Shown: one piece after another, positions 29,283 to 40,557 of the stretch
How positions within the stretch are numbered: the stretch's first letter is position 1
Layout: each line of letters starts with the position of its first letter
Source: Burkholderiales bacterium
GTDB lineage: Bacteria > Pseudomonadota > Gammaproteobacteria > Burkholderiales > Eutrophovitaceae
Direction of reading: 5' to 3'
DNA: 64,000 nt
NCBI GenBank assembly: GCA_035560005.1
Contig: DATMAN010000068.1
Coordinates: 1-64,000, forward strand
The notes under the pieces: generated by a model
Told to the model about the DNA's origin: nothing
Seen by the model: only the letters and a program-made list of their open reading frames with translations
Databases searched by the model: none
Program-made: the position numbers and the translations under genes

Positions 29283-30377
29283 ATGGGCAAGAACATTATA
29301 TCGGCGGCACTGGCTGTGCTCTGCATCTCGTTCGCCGCAGCACAGGACCAAGTGACGCCGGACAGCGAACCGATGCAGGCGGCGCCGCAGGAGGCTCCCG
29401 CGCTGGTCGAAAGCCCGCCTTCGCGATACGTCGTGGTGAAGGGCGACACTCTGTGGGGCATTGCCACGCGTTTCCTGCGCGATCCATGGCGCTGGCCCGA
29501 TATCTGGGGGCTGAACCGGGACCAGATCAAGAACCCGCACTGGATCTACCCGGGCGACGTCATCGTTCTTGACCTGTCGGGCGCCACCCCGCGGCTGCGC
29601 TTCGAAGGCGACGGCGACTGGCAACTGCTCGTCACGCGGCTGCGGCCGCGCATACGCACTCAAGGTCTGCCGCCCTCGGCGATCCCGAGCATTCCGGCGG
29701 CCAATCTCAACGCCTTCCTGACCCGGCCGCTGATCGTGGCGCCGCACGAGCTCGCTTCCGCGCCGCGGATCATCGCAGCGCAGGAGACACGCGTTGTCCT
29801 CGGGCCCGGCGACACGGCCTATGCCCAGGGTCTCGTGCCATCGAAGGGCACACGCTATCACGTCATTCGACCGGGACGGCGCTTCGTCGATCCTGACACC
29901 CGGGAGTTGCTGGGCCTCGAAGCCCAGTACCTCGGCGAAGCAGGCGTGCAGGAGTTCGGCGAAGTGAGCACTCTAAAGATCGTGGGCGCCGTGCAGGAGA
30001 TCGCACCGGGCGATCTGCTGGTCGACGCTCCGCCGACGAGCGCCGATCCCTACATGCCGCGAGCACCGCAGAGCATGGTGAGAGGAAAGATCATCGCCGG
30101 ACCGAGCGACGCCGTCTCCGAGATCGGACCGCAATCGGTCGTGGTGCTCAATCGCGGCGCGCGCGACGGCCTCGAACTGGGCCATGTCCTGGCCATCCTG
30201 CGCGCCGGCGAGCGAGTGCAGCCGGCCGGGGCAACCAATGCCAGGGCGCGGGTGAAATTGCCGGACGAGCGCTACGGGATCGTCTTCGTGTTCCGGGTGT
30301 TCGACCGTCTGTCCTATGCGTTGGTGATGAATACCACTCGCCCCGTGCACGTCAACGACATCATCCGGACGCCCTAG
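29283..30377 (+). CDS. LysM-domain exported protein
   Basis: 364 residues. Sec signal peptide (about 1-20, ending SFAAA). A LysM peptidoglycan-binding domain at about 48-98 has the core VVVKGDTLWGIATRFL, DPWRWPDIWGLNRDQIKNPHW and IYPGDVIVL. The remaining 260 residues form an uncharacterised beta-rich C-terminal domain. This protein precedes dprA in many betaproteobacteria. It likely binds the cell wall in the periplasm; no hydrolase motif was seen. Confidence 0.88.
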   Translation: MGKNIISAALAVLCISFAAAQDQVTPDSEPMQAAPQEAPALVESPPSRYVVVKGDTLWGIATRFLRDPWRWPDIWGLNRDQIKNPHWIYPGDVIVLDLSGATPRLRFEGDGDWQLLVTRLRPRIRTQGLPPSAIPSIPAANLNAFLTRPLIVAPHELASAPRIIAAQETRVVLGPGDTAYAQGLVPSKGTRYHVIRPGRRFVDPDTRELLGLEAQYLGEAGVQEFGEVSTLKIVGAVQEIAPGDLLVDAPPTSADPYMPRAPQSMVRGKIIAGPSDAVSEIGPQSVVVLNRGARDGLELGHVLAILRAGERVQPAGATNARARVKLPDERYGIVFVFRVFDRLSYALVMNTTRPVHVNDIIRTP

Positions 30378-30405
30378 AGTCAGCGGTCTTGCGGAGCATG
30401 CTCAC

Positions 30406-31473
30406 GTGACGGAAACCGAGGCGTGGCTGCGCCTCGGACTCGTCTCGGGCGTGGGCCCGGTAGCCTTCCGCCAACTGCTATCCACGTTCGGCGAGCCCGA
30501 AGCGGCGCTTGGCGTCGGCGCTGGCGAGCTGCGCCACCTGGTCGGCGAAGAACTGGCGAGCGCCATCGCGCGCGGTCCCGATCCAGCGCTGCTCGATGCG
30601 ACCCTGCAATGGCTGACCGTCCCGGGGCATCGACTGCTCACTTGGGCGGACGCCGATTACCCTAGACGACTGCTGGAAATCGCCGATCCGCCTCCGCTGC
30701 TGTTCGCAAAGGGTCAGTCATCGCTGCTGTCCCGCGCCGCGATCGCGATCGTGGGCAGCCGCAACGCAACCGCGTCGGGAGCCGCCAACGCCGAGGCATT
30801 CGCCCGCGAGCTGGCCGACAGCGGACTTACCATAATCAGCGGGCTTGCACTGGGCATCGACGCAGCCGCGCACCGGGGCGGACTGAGTGGCGCTGCCAGT
30901 TCCATCGCGGTGGTCGGCACGGGCCTGGACATCGTTTATCCAGCGGGCAACCGCGTGCTCGCGCACCAGATCGCCGAGCGTGGTCTGCTGTTGTCCGAGC
31001 TGCCGCTGGGAACCAAACCGCTCGCGGGAAACTTTCCGCGCCGCAACCGCCTCATCAGCGGCCTGGCGCAGGGGGTTCTGATCGTGGAGGCCGCCCTGCA
31101 CAGCGGCTCGCTCATCACGGCGCGCTTCGCGCTGGAACAAGGGCGCGAAGTGTTCGCCGTTCCCGGCTCTATCCACTCCCCGTTGTCCAAGGGATGTCAT
31201 CTGCTCATCAAGCAGGGCGCCAAGCTGACGGAGAGTGCGCGCGACATTCTCGAGGAGCTGCAAGTTCCATTTCGTGCTCCGGACATCGGCCCCGCGCGCG
31301 GCAACTCCGATTCCGAGTTGCTCGCCGCAATGGGCTATGACCCGATTGATCTCGACACGCTGTGCGCGAGAAGCGGCTTGACGGCGGAAACGGCTTCGGC
31401 GATGCTGCTGACACTAGAACTCGACGGCCGGATCGAACGCTTGCCGGGCGGAAAGTTCCAGCGCATACACTAG
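30406..31473 (+). CDS. dprA: DNA-processing protein A
   Basis: 355 residues. Binds incoming single-stranded DNA and loads RecA during transformation. N-terminal SAM-like domain (about 1-60), Rossmann core with IVGSRNATASGAA and ISGLALGIDAAAHRG, NRLISGLAQGVLIVEA, and a C-terminal winged-helix domain. The GTG start has GGAG upstream. It is followed by smg, and their operon appears to end at a hairpin at 31978-31997. Confidence 0.95.
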   Translation: MTETEAWLRLGLVSGVGPVAFRQLLSTFGEPEAALGVGAGELRHLVGEELASAIARGPDPALLDATLQWLTVPGHRLLTWADADYPRRLLEIADPPPLLFAKGQSSLLSRAAIAIVGSRNATASGAANAEAFARELADSGLTIISGLALGIDAAAHRGGLSGAASSIAVVGTGLDIVYPAGNRVLAHQIAERGLLLSELPLGTKPLAGNFPRRNRLISGLAQGVLIVEAALHSGSLITARFALEQGREVFAVPGSIHSPLSKGCHLLIKQGAKLTESARDILEELQVPFRAPDIGPARGNSDSELLAAMGYDPIDLDTLCARSGLTAETASAMLLTLELDGRIERLPGGKFQRIH

Positions 31474-31486
31474 CTTGAGCGGGCGC

Positions 31487-31945
31487 ATGTTCGACATCCT
31501 GGTGTACCTGATCGAAAACTATTTTCCGAACGGTGACTGTCCCGATGCCGAAACGCTTTCCAAGCGCCTGTGCGCCGCAGGTTTCGAAGAAGAAGACATC
31601 GCGGCCGCGCTGGCGTGGCTGAGCGGGCTCGAATCCCCGAATCGCGACGCAGACTGCGGCGAATTCGACAACAGCCGCGGCTTCCGCGTCTACACCGAGC
31701 AGGAGCTGGCGAGGACGACTCCGGAAGCGCGCGGGTTCCTGGTATTTCTTGAGAACTCGGGAATGCTCAGCGCGCCCCAGCGCGAGCTAATCATCGAGCG
31801 CGTGACCGCGCTGGAGGAGCCCGGCATCGGGCTGGAGAAGCTCAAGCTCGTCGCGCTGCTGGTGCTGTGGAATCAGAAACAAACGCTCGATCCGCTGGTC
31901 GTAGAAGAGCTGCTGGCAGGAACCGAGGAGCGGCAAGCAAACTGA
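31487..31945 (+). CDS. smg: Smg / DUF494 family protein
   Basis: 152 residues, all-helical and acidic. N-terminus MFDILVYLIENYF is the family opening, which decides the ATG at 31487 over a TTG four codons upstream. The Smg family lies between dprA and topA in many proteobacteria; molecular function is not established. It starts 13 bases after dprA. Confidence 0.9.
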   Translation: MFDILVYLIENYFPNGDCPDAETLSKRLCAAGFEEEDIAAALAWLSGLESPNRDADCGEFDNSRGFRVYTEQELARTTPEARGFLVFLENSGMLSAPQRELIIERVTALEEPGIGLEKLKLVALLVLWNQKQTLDPLVVEELLAGTEERQAN

Positions 31946-31977
31946 AGACCTGCTGATGCGGGGTCTTGCGATCACGA

Positions 31978-32002
31978 CTTGCCGCTCCCGCGGCAAGTTC
32001 TT
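31978..32002 (+). terminator. Hairpin terminator after smg
   Basis: CTTGCCGC (31978-31985), loop TCCC, GCGGCAAG (31990-31997): a perfect 8-bp stem extendable by one A-T pair, followed by TTCTT. The T tract is short, so termination may be partial before topA. Confidence 0.55.
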
Positions 32003-32035
32003 ATCATCTCGCCCTCTTTTTGCCCGGGCATCCAC

Positions 32036-34648
32036 ATGTCGCACAACGTAGTGATCGTCGAGTCGCCTTCGAAGGCCAAGACCTTGAAGAAATATCTGGG
32101 TCGTGGCTTCGACATCGTGGCGTCGTACGGGCACGTGCGGGATCTCGAGGCCAAGGAAGGTGCGGTCGATCCCGAACGCGGTTTCGAGATGAAGTACACG
32201 CTGGTCGAGAGAAACCAGAAGCACGTCGACGCGATTGCCAAGGCAGTGGCCAAGGCCTCCGATGTCTATCTCGCGACCGACCCCGATCGCGAAGGCGAAG
32301 CCATCGCATGGCACCTGGCCGAGATCCTGAAGAGCCGCAAACTGCTCAAGAACAAGAAGCTGCACCGCGTCGTGTTCTACGAGATCACCGAATCCGCGGT
32401 GAAGGAGGCGGTAAGGCACCCGCGCCACATCTCCATGCCGCTGGTGAACGCGCAGCAGGCGCGCCGCGCGCTCGACCACCTGGTCGGCTTCAACCTCTCT
32501 CCGCTGCTGTGGAAGAAGATCGGGCCCAGCCTTTCCGCCGGCCGCGTCCAGAGTCCCGCGCTGCGCCTGATCGTCGAGCGCGAGCAGGAGATCGAGAACT
32601 TCCGGAAGCAGGAGTACTGGACGATTCACCTGGACACGCACAAGGGACGGCACGCGTTCAGCGCCCGCCTGTACCAGTACAAGGGCGAGAAAGTCGAGCA
32701 GTTCTTCGTGCGCAGCGAGGCGGCGCATCGCAAGCTGATCGCAGATCTGGACAAGCTCGCCAAGGGCTCGGTCACGGTCGCGCGGGTCGAGCGCAAGCCC
32801 AAGTCGCGCCAGCCGGCGCCGCCGTTCACCACGTCGACGCTGCAGCAGGAGGCCGTCCGCAAGCTCGGCATGACGACCCAGCGGACCATGCGCACCGCGC
32901 AGCAGCTCTACGAGGGTGTGGACATCGGCGGCACCACGGTCGGGCTGATCACTTACATGCGTACCGACTCGCTGGCGCTGGCGGACGAAGCGCTGCGCGA
33001 GATCAGGGACTACATCCACCGGCACTTCGCGCCCGACTACCTGCCCAAGGCGACAGTGCACTACCGCAACAAGTCCAAGAACGCTCAGGAAGCCCACGAG
33101 GCGATCCGACCCACTTCCATCTTCCGCACGCCCGAGATGGTGAGGGCTCATCTTTCCGCGGATCAGGCCGCTCTATATGAGATGATCTGGAAGCGCACCC
33201 TCGCCTGCCAGATGACCGCGGCGAAGTTCGACACGACCACGGTCGATCTCTCCGCGGGCCGAGACGACACGCTGTTCCGCGCCACCGGTCAGACGCTGGT
33301 GTTTCCCGGCTTCATCGCGGTTTACGCCGAAGACAGCGACGATGCGCAGCCGGAAGAAGAGGCCAAACTCCCGCCGCTTGAGGAGAAGGAGCGCCTGCCG
33401 GTGGACCGCCTGTTCGGCGAGCAGCATTTCACTCAGCCACCGCCGCGGTACACCGAGGCAAGCCTGGTCAAGACCCTGGAGGAGTACGGCATCGGCCGGC
33501 CCTCGACCTACGCCACGATCATTTCCACGCTGCAGGAACGGGGCTACGCGATTCTGGACAAGAAGCGCTTCGTGCCGACCGACATCGGCCGGCTGGTCAA
33601 CGCGTTTCTCACCTCGCACTTTCACCACTACGTGGACTACGGCTTCACCGCCAATCTCGAGGAAGAACTCGACGAGATCTCCAACGGCTCGCTGGAATGG
33701 ATCAAGGTGCTGGAGGAATTCTGGGCCGACTTCTCCGCCGAGCTGGACCACAAGGAGCAGGTATTCCGAGGCGTGCCGATTCCCGAGGCCACACCTCGCG
33801 TGAGCACATGGAGCGACTATTCCAAAGGGCTGCTCGATCCGGCGTGGCAGGAACGAGGTCGGCCACCGGAGAAGTGCCCCAAATGTGGCAGGGCCGTGCT
33901 GCTCCAGAACAGCAGCCGCGGATTGTTCGTCGGTTGCAGCGGCTATCCTGAATGCGACTACACGCGCCCCTGGGGCGGTGGCGCGGCGGGCCCTGTGGTT
34001 CTAGGCAAGGATCCCGTCTCGGGCAAGGACCTGTTGCTGCTCAAGGGTCCCTACGGTCATTACGTGCAAGTGGGACAAAGCGCGCAAGGCGCTGCCGAAA
34101 AGCCCAAGCGCGCCGCCTGGCCCAAGAACGTGCCCGTTCCCTCCGCCGCCACGCCCGAGGCGTTGGAGGTCGCCTTGAAAGCGCTATCGCTGCCCCGCCA
34201 GCTCGGCCTGCACCCGGCAACCGGTAAACCGGTCGAGGCCAACGTCGGTCGCTTCGGGCCCTACGTGAAGCACGACGGAAGTTTCAAGTCGATTCCCAAG
34301 AGCGAAAACGTGTTCTCGATCACGCTGGAGCGCGCCCTGGAGCTGTTGGCCGAGAGCAAGGCCACGGGCGGCCGCGCGGGCCGGAGGCTCGGCGTGCACC
34401 CTGCGGATCAGCGGCCGGTCAGCCTGCACAGCGGGCGCTATGGGCCCTACGTCAGACATGGCTCGGTCAACGCCACGCTGCCTCGAGACGTGGACCCGGA
34501 AAAGCTCACCCTCGAGCAAGCCGTGGAGATTCTCGCCGCAAAGACGCAACGAGCGTCGAGCCAAGCCGCGGCCGGCAAGCGAGAGAAAGCCACAGCGGCG
34601 AAGCCGCCATCCCGAAGCGCCAAGGCCGCGTCGAAACGTGCAGGCTAG
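32036..34648 (+). CDS. topA: DNA topoisomerase I
   Basis: 870 residues. Relaxes negative supercoils. TOPRIM domain with ESPSKAKTL and TDPDREGEA (81-89); nucleophile Tyr307 in GLITYMRTDS. Only one four-Cys zinc ribbon is visible (Cys614/617/634/640). After it come three Topo_C repeats ending GPYGHYV, GRFGPYVKH and GRYGPYVRH, and a Lys/Ala-rich tail. E. coli TopA has zinc ribbons instead of most of these repeats. The ATG at 32036 starts at the conserved MSHNVVIVES. Convergent with gyrB, only 10 bp away. Confidence 0.96.
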   Translation: MSHNVVIVESPSKAKTLKKYLGRGFDIVASYGHVRDLEAKEGAVDPERGFEMKYTLVERNQKHVDAIAKAVAKASDVYLATDPDREGEAIAWHLAEILKSRKLLKNKKLHRVVFYEITESAVKEAVRHPRHISMPLVNAQQARRALDHLVGFNLSPLLWKKIGPSLSAGRVQSPALRLIVEREQEIENFRKQEYWTIHLDTHKGRHAFSARLYQYKGEKVEQFFVRSEAAHRKLIADLDKLAKGSVTVARVERKPKSRQPAPPFTTSTLQQEAVRKLGMTTQRTMRTAQQLYEGVDIGGTTVGLITYMRTDSLALADEALREIRDYIHRHFAPDYLPKATVHYRNKSKNAQEAHEAIRPTSIFRTPEMVRAHLSADQAALYEMIWKRTLACQMTAAKFDTTTVDLSAGRDDTLFRATGQTLVFPGFIAVYAEDSDDAQPEEEAKLPPLEEKERLPVDRLFGEQHFTQPPPRYTEASLVKTLEEYGIGRPSTYATIISTLQERGYAILDKKRFVPTDIGRLVNAFLTSHFHHYVDYGFTANLEEELDEISNGSLEWIKVLEEFWADFSAELDHKEQVFRGVPIPEATPRVSTWSDYSKGLLDPAWQERGRPPEKCPKCGRAVLLQNSSRGLFVGCSGYPECDYTRPWGGGAAGPVVLGKDPVSGKDLLLLKGPYGHYVQVGQSAQGAAEKPKRAAWPKNVPVPSAATPEALEVALKALSLPRQLGLHPATGKPVEANVGRFGPYVKHDGSFKSIPKSENVFSITLERALELLAESKATGGRAGRRLGVHPADQRPVSLHSGRYGPYVRHGSVNATLPRDVDPEKLTLEQAVEILAAKTQRASSQAAAGKREKATAAKPPSRSAKAASKRAG

Positions 34649-34658
34649 CCCGCACGCT

Positions 34659-37070
<2,412 letters not shown>

Positions 37071-38177
37071 CTAGATGCGCATCGGCATCACCACATACTT
37101 GAAGTTCTTGTCGCCAGGCACCGTCATTAGCATGCTGCTGTTGGCATCGCCAAGCGCGCAGTCCACCTGCTCGACGCCGAGGTTGTTCAGCACGTCCAGC
37201 AGATAGGTAATGTTGAACCCGATGTCCAGCGGTTCGGACGCGTACTCGACTTCCAGTTCCTCTTCCGCTTCTTCCTGCTCGGCATTGGTGCAGACGATCT
37301 TTAGGCTATTCGCGGTGAGAACCCAGCGCACGCCACGAAACTTCTCGTTGGAGAGAATCGCGGCTCTCTGAAGCGACTGCTGCAGCAGGCTGCGCGAAAT
37401 GGTCAGATGCTTCTTGTAGTTGCTGGGAATGACGCGCGTGTAGTCCGGGAACTTCCCATCGATAACCTTCGATACCAGGTCTATCCCGCCGAACAGGAAG
37501 CGCGCCTGCGCGGCCGACAGCTGCATCCGGATGGGATCCTCGGAATCGGCTAGCAGCTTCACCAGTTCGAGCACCGCCTTGCGCGGAACGATAACCTCGA
37601 TTCTGGGATAGCTCTTGTCGAGATTGTTCACGGCATATGCAAGCCGGTGTCCGTCGGTCGCGACCATGGTGAGCTGCTTGTCATCGACGAGGATCAGCAG
37701 CCCGTTCAGATAGTAGCGGATATCCTGCTGGGCCATTGCGTACTGAACGAGGTGCAACATCGATCTGAGCTGGCGCTGCGGCAGCTCGATCGAAGTCGCG
37801 TCATTCGTCGTGTCGCTCATGCGCGGGAAGTCCTGTGCCGGAAGCGTCTGCAAGTGGAACCGGCTCCTTCCTGCCTTGAGAACCAGTTTGCCGTTCTGTG
37901 CATCGAACGTCACGACGCTCTTTTCGGGCAGGGAGCGCAAGATATCCTGCAGCTTCCGCGCCGAGACTGTCACGGCGTGCTGAACATCCGTACGTTCGGC
38001 CGCCGCCTGGGTAGCGACCTGGATTTCGAGGTCGGTAGCCATAAGCTTGACGGCCCCTGAATCGGTCTCCAGAAGAACGTTGGACAAAATGGGGAGAGTG
38101 TGGCGCCGCTCGACGATTCCAGAGACGGCCTGCAGAGGTTTCAGGAGCGTGTCTCTTTCAATGTCCAGAAGTTTCAT
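37071..38177 (-). CDS. dnaN: DNA polymerase III sliding clamp (beta)
   Basis: 368 residues, three repeated clamp domains. Starts MKLLDIERDTLLKPLQAVSG and ends in VVMPMRI, the classical C-terminus. It lies 184 bp downstream of dnaA in the same direction and is followed immediately by gyrB. Confidence 0.97.
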   Translation of the reverse strand: MKLLDIERDTLLKPLQAVSGIVERRHTLPILSNVLLETDSGAVKLMATDLEIQVATQAAAERTDVQHAVTVSARKLQDILRSLPEKSVVTFDAQNGKLVLKAGRSRFHLQTLPAQDFPRMSDTTNDATSIELPQRQLRSMLHLVQYAMAQQDIRYYLNGLLILVDDKQLTMVATDGHRLAYAVNNLDKSYPRIEVIVPRKAVLELVKLLADSEDPIRMQLSAAQARFLFGGIDLVSKVIDGKFPDYTRVIPSNYKKHLTISRSLLQQSLQRAAILSNEKFRGVRWVLTANSLKIVCTNAEQEEAEEELEVEYASEPLDIGFNITYLLDVLNNLGVEQVDCALGDANSSMLMTVPGDKNFKYVVMPMRI

Positions 38178-38361
38178 TTGTAAATAGTGGTAAGACTAGA
38201 ACCAGCGTTGAAATGCGAGCGAACCGGTTTTTGACAAAGCGCCCAGTGGGTTAACAAGCATCGATGCAGCGGGACAGTCGTGTACTGAATGTGGACAGCC
38301 TGTTGACGGAAGACCCAGAGTTTGTCCGAAGACGAACGATGCACAGGTTGTACACAGCTTG
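38178..38361. promoter_or_regulatory. dnaA-dnaN spacer with degenerate DnaA boxes
   Basis: 184 bp without a gene. TTGTACACA at 38348-38356 has one mismatch from TTWTNCACA. TGTGGACAG at 38290-38298 (complement CTGTCCACA) has two. It must also carry any separate dnaN promoter, but no clear boxes were found. This could be a secondary part of the origin or simply a regulatory spacer. Confidence 0.35.
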
Positions 38362-39687
38362 TCAGCTTCTCAGCGCCTGCAGTAGTGCTTCGAAATCGCG
38401 CGACACATCAGGATTGGAGTTGCGCAGCTCGGCGATCTTTCGGCAAGCATGCAACACCGTGGTATGGTCGCGTCCCCCAAACGCATCCCCGATATCCGGC
38501 AGGCTCAGGGAAGTCAGTTCCTTGGCCAGGGCCATGGCCATCTGGCGCGGCCTGGCCACGGTACGGGAACGCTTCTTGGAATACATGTCCGAGACCTTGA
38601 TCTTGAAGTAATCGGCCACGATGCGCTGGATGTTCTCCACCGAAACCTGGCGGATCTGGACAGCGAGCAGATCGCGCAACGCTTCACGGGCCAGTTCGAC
38701 CGTGATTGCGGCGTTGGCGAACTTGGCATAGGCGAGCACGCGCTTCAAAGCGCCTTCCAGCTCGCGCACGTTGGACTGGATGTGATTGGCGATGAAGAAC
38801 GCGACGTCTTCGGGCAGGCGCACGCGTTCAGCGTCGGCCTTCTTGAGCAGAATCGCCACACGCATTTCCAGCTCCGGCGGCTCGATGGCCACCGTCAATC
38901 CCCAGCCGAAACGCGAGATCAGTCGATCTTCCATTCCGGCGATTTCCTTGGGATAGCTGTCGCATGTGATCACTACCTGCTTGTGCGCCTCGATGAGCGC
39001 GTTGAAGGCGTAAAAGAACTCTTCCTGCGTGCGCGTCTTTCCGCTGAAGAACTGGATGTCGTCAATCAGCAGCACATCCAACGAGTGGTAATAGCGCTTG
39101 AAGCCGTCGAAGGCCTTGTGCTGATAAGCGCGGACGACATCCGAGACATATTGCTCCGCGTGAATGTAGCGGACTTTGGCGGCCGGGTTGCGCTCCTGCA
39201 CGAGGTTGCCGATGGCCTGTATGAGGTGCGTCTTGCCCAAGCCGACGCCGCCATAGACGAACAGCGGGTTGTAGGCAATCCCGGGATGCTCCGCGACTTG
39301 CAGTGCGGCTGCCCGGGCGAGCTGGTTGGCCTTTCCCGTCACAAAGGAGTCGAAGGTGAAGATCGGGTTGAGACGGCTATGCTCCTTGACCTTTGGCTTT
39401 GCCGCAGGAGCCTGCACGGGCTCGCTTCCCAATTCCTGTACCGGAACGGCGGGTTCGCACAGCGAGAGGGAAATCTCCACTTCGCGATGCAGCAGTTCGG
39501 CCGACAGCCTGCGGATATCCTCGAGGTACTTGTCCTTTACCCACTCCAAGACGAAGCGGTTAGGCGCCGCGATGTGCACCGTTGCGCCTTCCACACGTGC
39601 CTGAAGCGGCTGAATCCATGTCCTGAACTGCTGCGCCGGGACGGCCTTTTCGAAGTGCCGGAGACAATGGGTCCAGAAACTGTCCAT
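38362..39687 (-). CDS. dnaA: Chromosomal replication initiator DnaA
   Basis: 441 residues. Domain I begins [24 protein letters not shown]+ domain with Walker [12 protein letters not shown] and Walker [11 protein letters not shown]; domain IV with the DNA-binding signature [15 protein letters not shown]. The ATG at 39687 matches family starts; in-frame extension upstream is unlike the family. It is probably autoregulated: a perfect DnaA box overlaps the -35 of its apparent promoter. Confidence 0.97.
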   Translation of the reverse strand: MDSFWTHCLRHFEKAVPAQQFRTWIQPLQARVEGATVHIAAPNRFVLEWVKDKYLEDIRRLSAELLHREVEISLSLCEPAVPVQELGSEPVQAPAAKPKVKEHSRLNPIFTFDSFVTGKANQLARAAALQVAEHPGIAYNPLFVYGGVGLGKTHLIQAIGNLVQERNPAAKVRYIHAEQYVSDVVRAYQHKAFDGFKRYYHSLDVLLIDDIQFFSGKTRTQEEFFYAFNALIEAHKQVVITCDSYPKEIAGMEDRLISRFGWGLTVAIEPPELEMRVAILLKKADAERVRLPEDVAFFIANHIQSNVRELEGALKRVLAYAKFANAAITVELAREALRDLLAVQIRQVSVENIQRIVADYFKIKVSDMYSKKRSRTVARPRQMAMALAKELTSLSLPDIGDAFGGRDHTTVLHACRKIAELRNSNPDVSRDFEALLQALRS

Positions 39688-39747
39688 CAGCGCAAGCTTG
39701 GTTCCGGGAGGTGAGCTGCAGAGCGCAGCGGTGGCGAAAAACACTGC

Positions 39748-39776
39748 ATTTTAGCAATGCGTGGCTCAGTTATCCA
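39748..39776 (-). promoter_or_regulatory. Putative dnaA promoter
   Basis: Reading leftward: -35 TGGATA (complement of 39771-39776), 17-base spacer, -10 TAAAAT (complement of 39748-39753). The -35 lies inside the DnaA box, which would give repression by DnaA. Confidence 0.6.
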
Positions 39777-39778
39777 CA
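39770..39778 (+). promoter_or_regulatory. Consensus DnaA box
   Basis: TTATCCACA, an exact match to the high-affinity DnaA-binding sequence, positioned over the -35 of the dnaA promoter and 22 bases before the rpmH promoter. Confidence 0.85.
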
Positions 39779-39799
39779 GGGCCTTTAATGGATCTGCGA

Positions 39800-39828
39800 T
39801 TGACAAGCAGCTAACAAATCCGTGTAAT
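39800..39828 (+). promoter_or_regulatory. rpmH operon promoter
   Basis: TTGACA (39800-39805), 17-base spacer, TGTAAT (39823-39828): a near-consensus sigma-70 promoter 33 bases before the rpmH ATG, suited to a ribosomal-protein gene. Confidence 0.7.
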
Positions 39829-39861
39829 AGCGCGCTTTTTCAAGCGTTTTCGGAGCATCAA

Positions 39862-39996
39862 ATGAAGCGCACCTATCAGCCCTCCGTGACCCGACGCAAG
39901 CGCCGCCATGGCTTCCTGGTCCGGATGCGCACCCGCGGAGGCCGTGCCGTGCTCAATGCCAGGCGGGCGAAGGGGCGCAGCCGCTTGGCGGTGTGA
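39862..39996 (+). CDS. rpmH: Ribosomal protein L34 (bL34)
   Basis: 44 residues, highly basic. [18 protein letters not shown] is the universal L34 opening, and [12 protein letters not shown] the usual end. GGAG lies seven bases before the ATG. The stop overlaps the rnpA GTG. Confidence 0.98.
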   Translation: MKRTYQPSVTRRKRRHGFLVRMRTRGGRAVLNARRAKGRSRLAV

Positions 39997-40340
39997 AGGA
40001 CGATGCCGGGAAGCTGCCTCGCGGCGCGCGGCTCGATACTCCTGCGCAGTTTACCGGGTACTTTTCGCGCCGTTACCAGGGACACTGGTATCAGGTCCTG
40101 GCCAGACCGAACGGTAGACCGCAACCGGCCCGGCTCGGGTTGATCGTTGGGCGAAAGGTGGCGGCCCGGGCAGTGGACCGCTCGCTTGCTCGGCGGCTGG
40201 CCCGCGAAGCGTTTCGCAGGAAGCGCTCGCCGCTCGCTGGTCTGGACGTCGTAATACGGCTCGTCGCTCGCGTTGCGAACACCGAACGGCGCGCGGCAAG
40301 TCACGAGCTGCAAGAACTCCTTGCACGCCTTGGATCATGA
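39993..40340 (+). CDS. rnpA: Ribonuclease P protein component
   Basis: 115 residues, basic. Protein cofactor of RNase P. Core [28 protein letters not shown] corresponds to the RNA-binding RNR region; the central Asn of the usual betaproteobacterial RNLVKR form is Ser here. GTG start overlapping the rpmH TGA (GTGA). Followed with a four-base overlap by yidD. Confidence 0.93.
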   Translation: MKDDAGKLPRGARLDTPAQFTGYFSRRYQGHWYQVLARPNGRPQPARLGLIVGRKVAARAVDRSLARRLAREAFRRKRSPLAGLDVVIRLVARVANTERRAASHELQELLARLGS

Positions 40341-40546
40341 AGCGGTTACTGCTGGCTTTGATTCGCGCTTATCAGTACTTGGGGAGTCCCTGGGTGGGGA
40401 ACCAGTGCCGGTTCTACCCGACCTGTTCCGAGTATGCGCGCGAAGCGATCGGCCGCTACGGTGCCCTGCACGGCGGGCTGCTCGCAGCGCGGCGGCTGTT
40501 CCGCTGCCACCCGTGGTGCGAGGGCGGAGCAGACCCGGTGCCCTGA
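40337..40546 (+). CDS. yidD: Membrane protein insertion efficiency factor YidD
   Basis: 69 residues. Family pattern complete: LIRAYQYLGSPWVGNQCRFYPTCSEYA with conserved Cys pair, then RLFRCHPWCEGGADPVP. An amphipathic peripheral inner-membrane protein that assists YidC. ATGA overlap with rnpA; yidC begins 11 bases later. Confidence 0.96.
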   Translation: MKRLLLALIRAYQYLGSPWVGNQCRFYPTCSEYAREAIGRYGALHGGLLAARRLFRCHPWCEGGADPVP

Positions 40547-40557
40547 GAAGCGACACC

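Larger units (their letters stand above)
39688..39861. other. Putative oriC region between dnaA and rpmH
   Basis: 174-bp spacer between the divergent dnaA and rpmH genes. Contains a perfect DnaA box (39770-39778), a GATC (39790-39793) and an AT-richer stretch at about 39781-39845. Genes switch direction here: gyrB, dnaN and dnaA left, rpmH through atp right, as expected for replication leaving in both directions. Only one consensus box is present, so the full origin may be larger or include the dnaA-dnaN spacer. Confidence 0.5.

Noticed and set aside
31787..33151. 454-codon minus-strand frame opposite smg/topA
   Set aside because: Antisense shadow of topA; no start signal or family resemblance.
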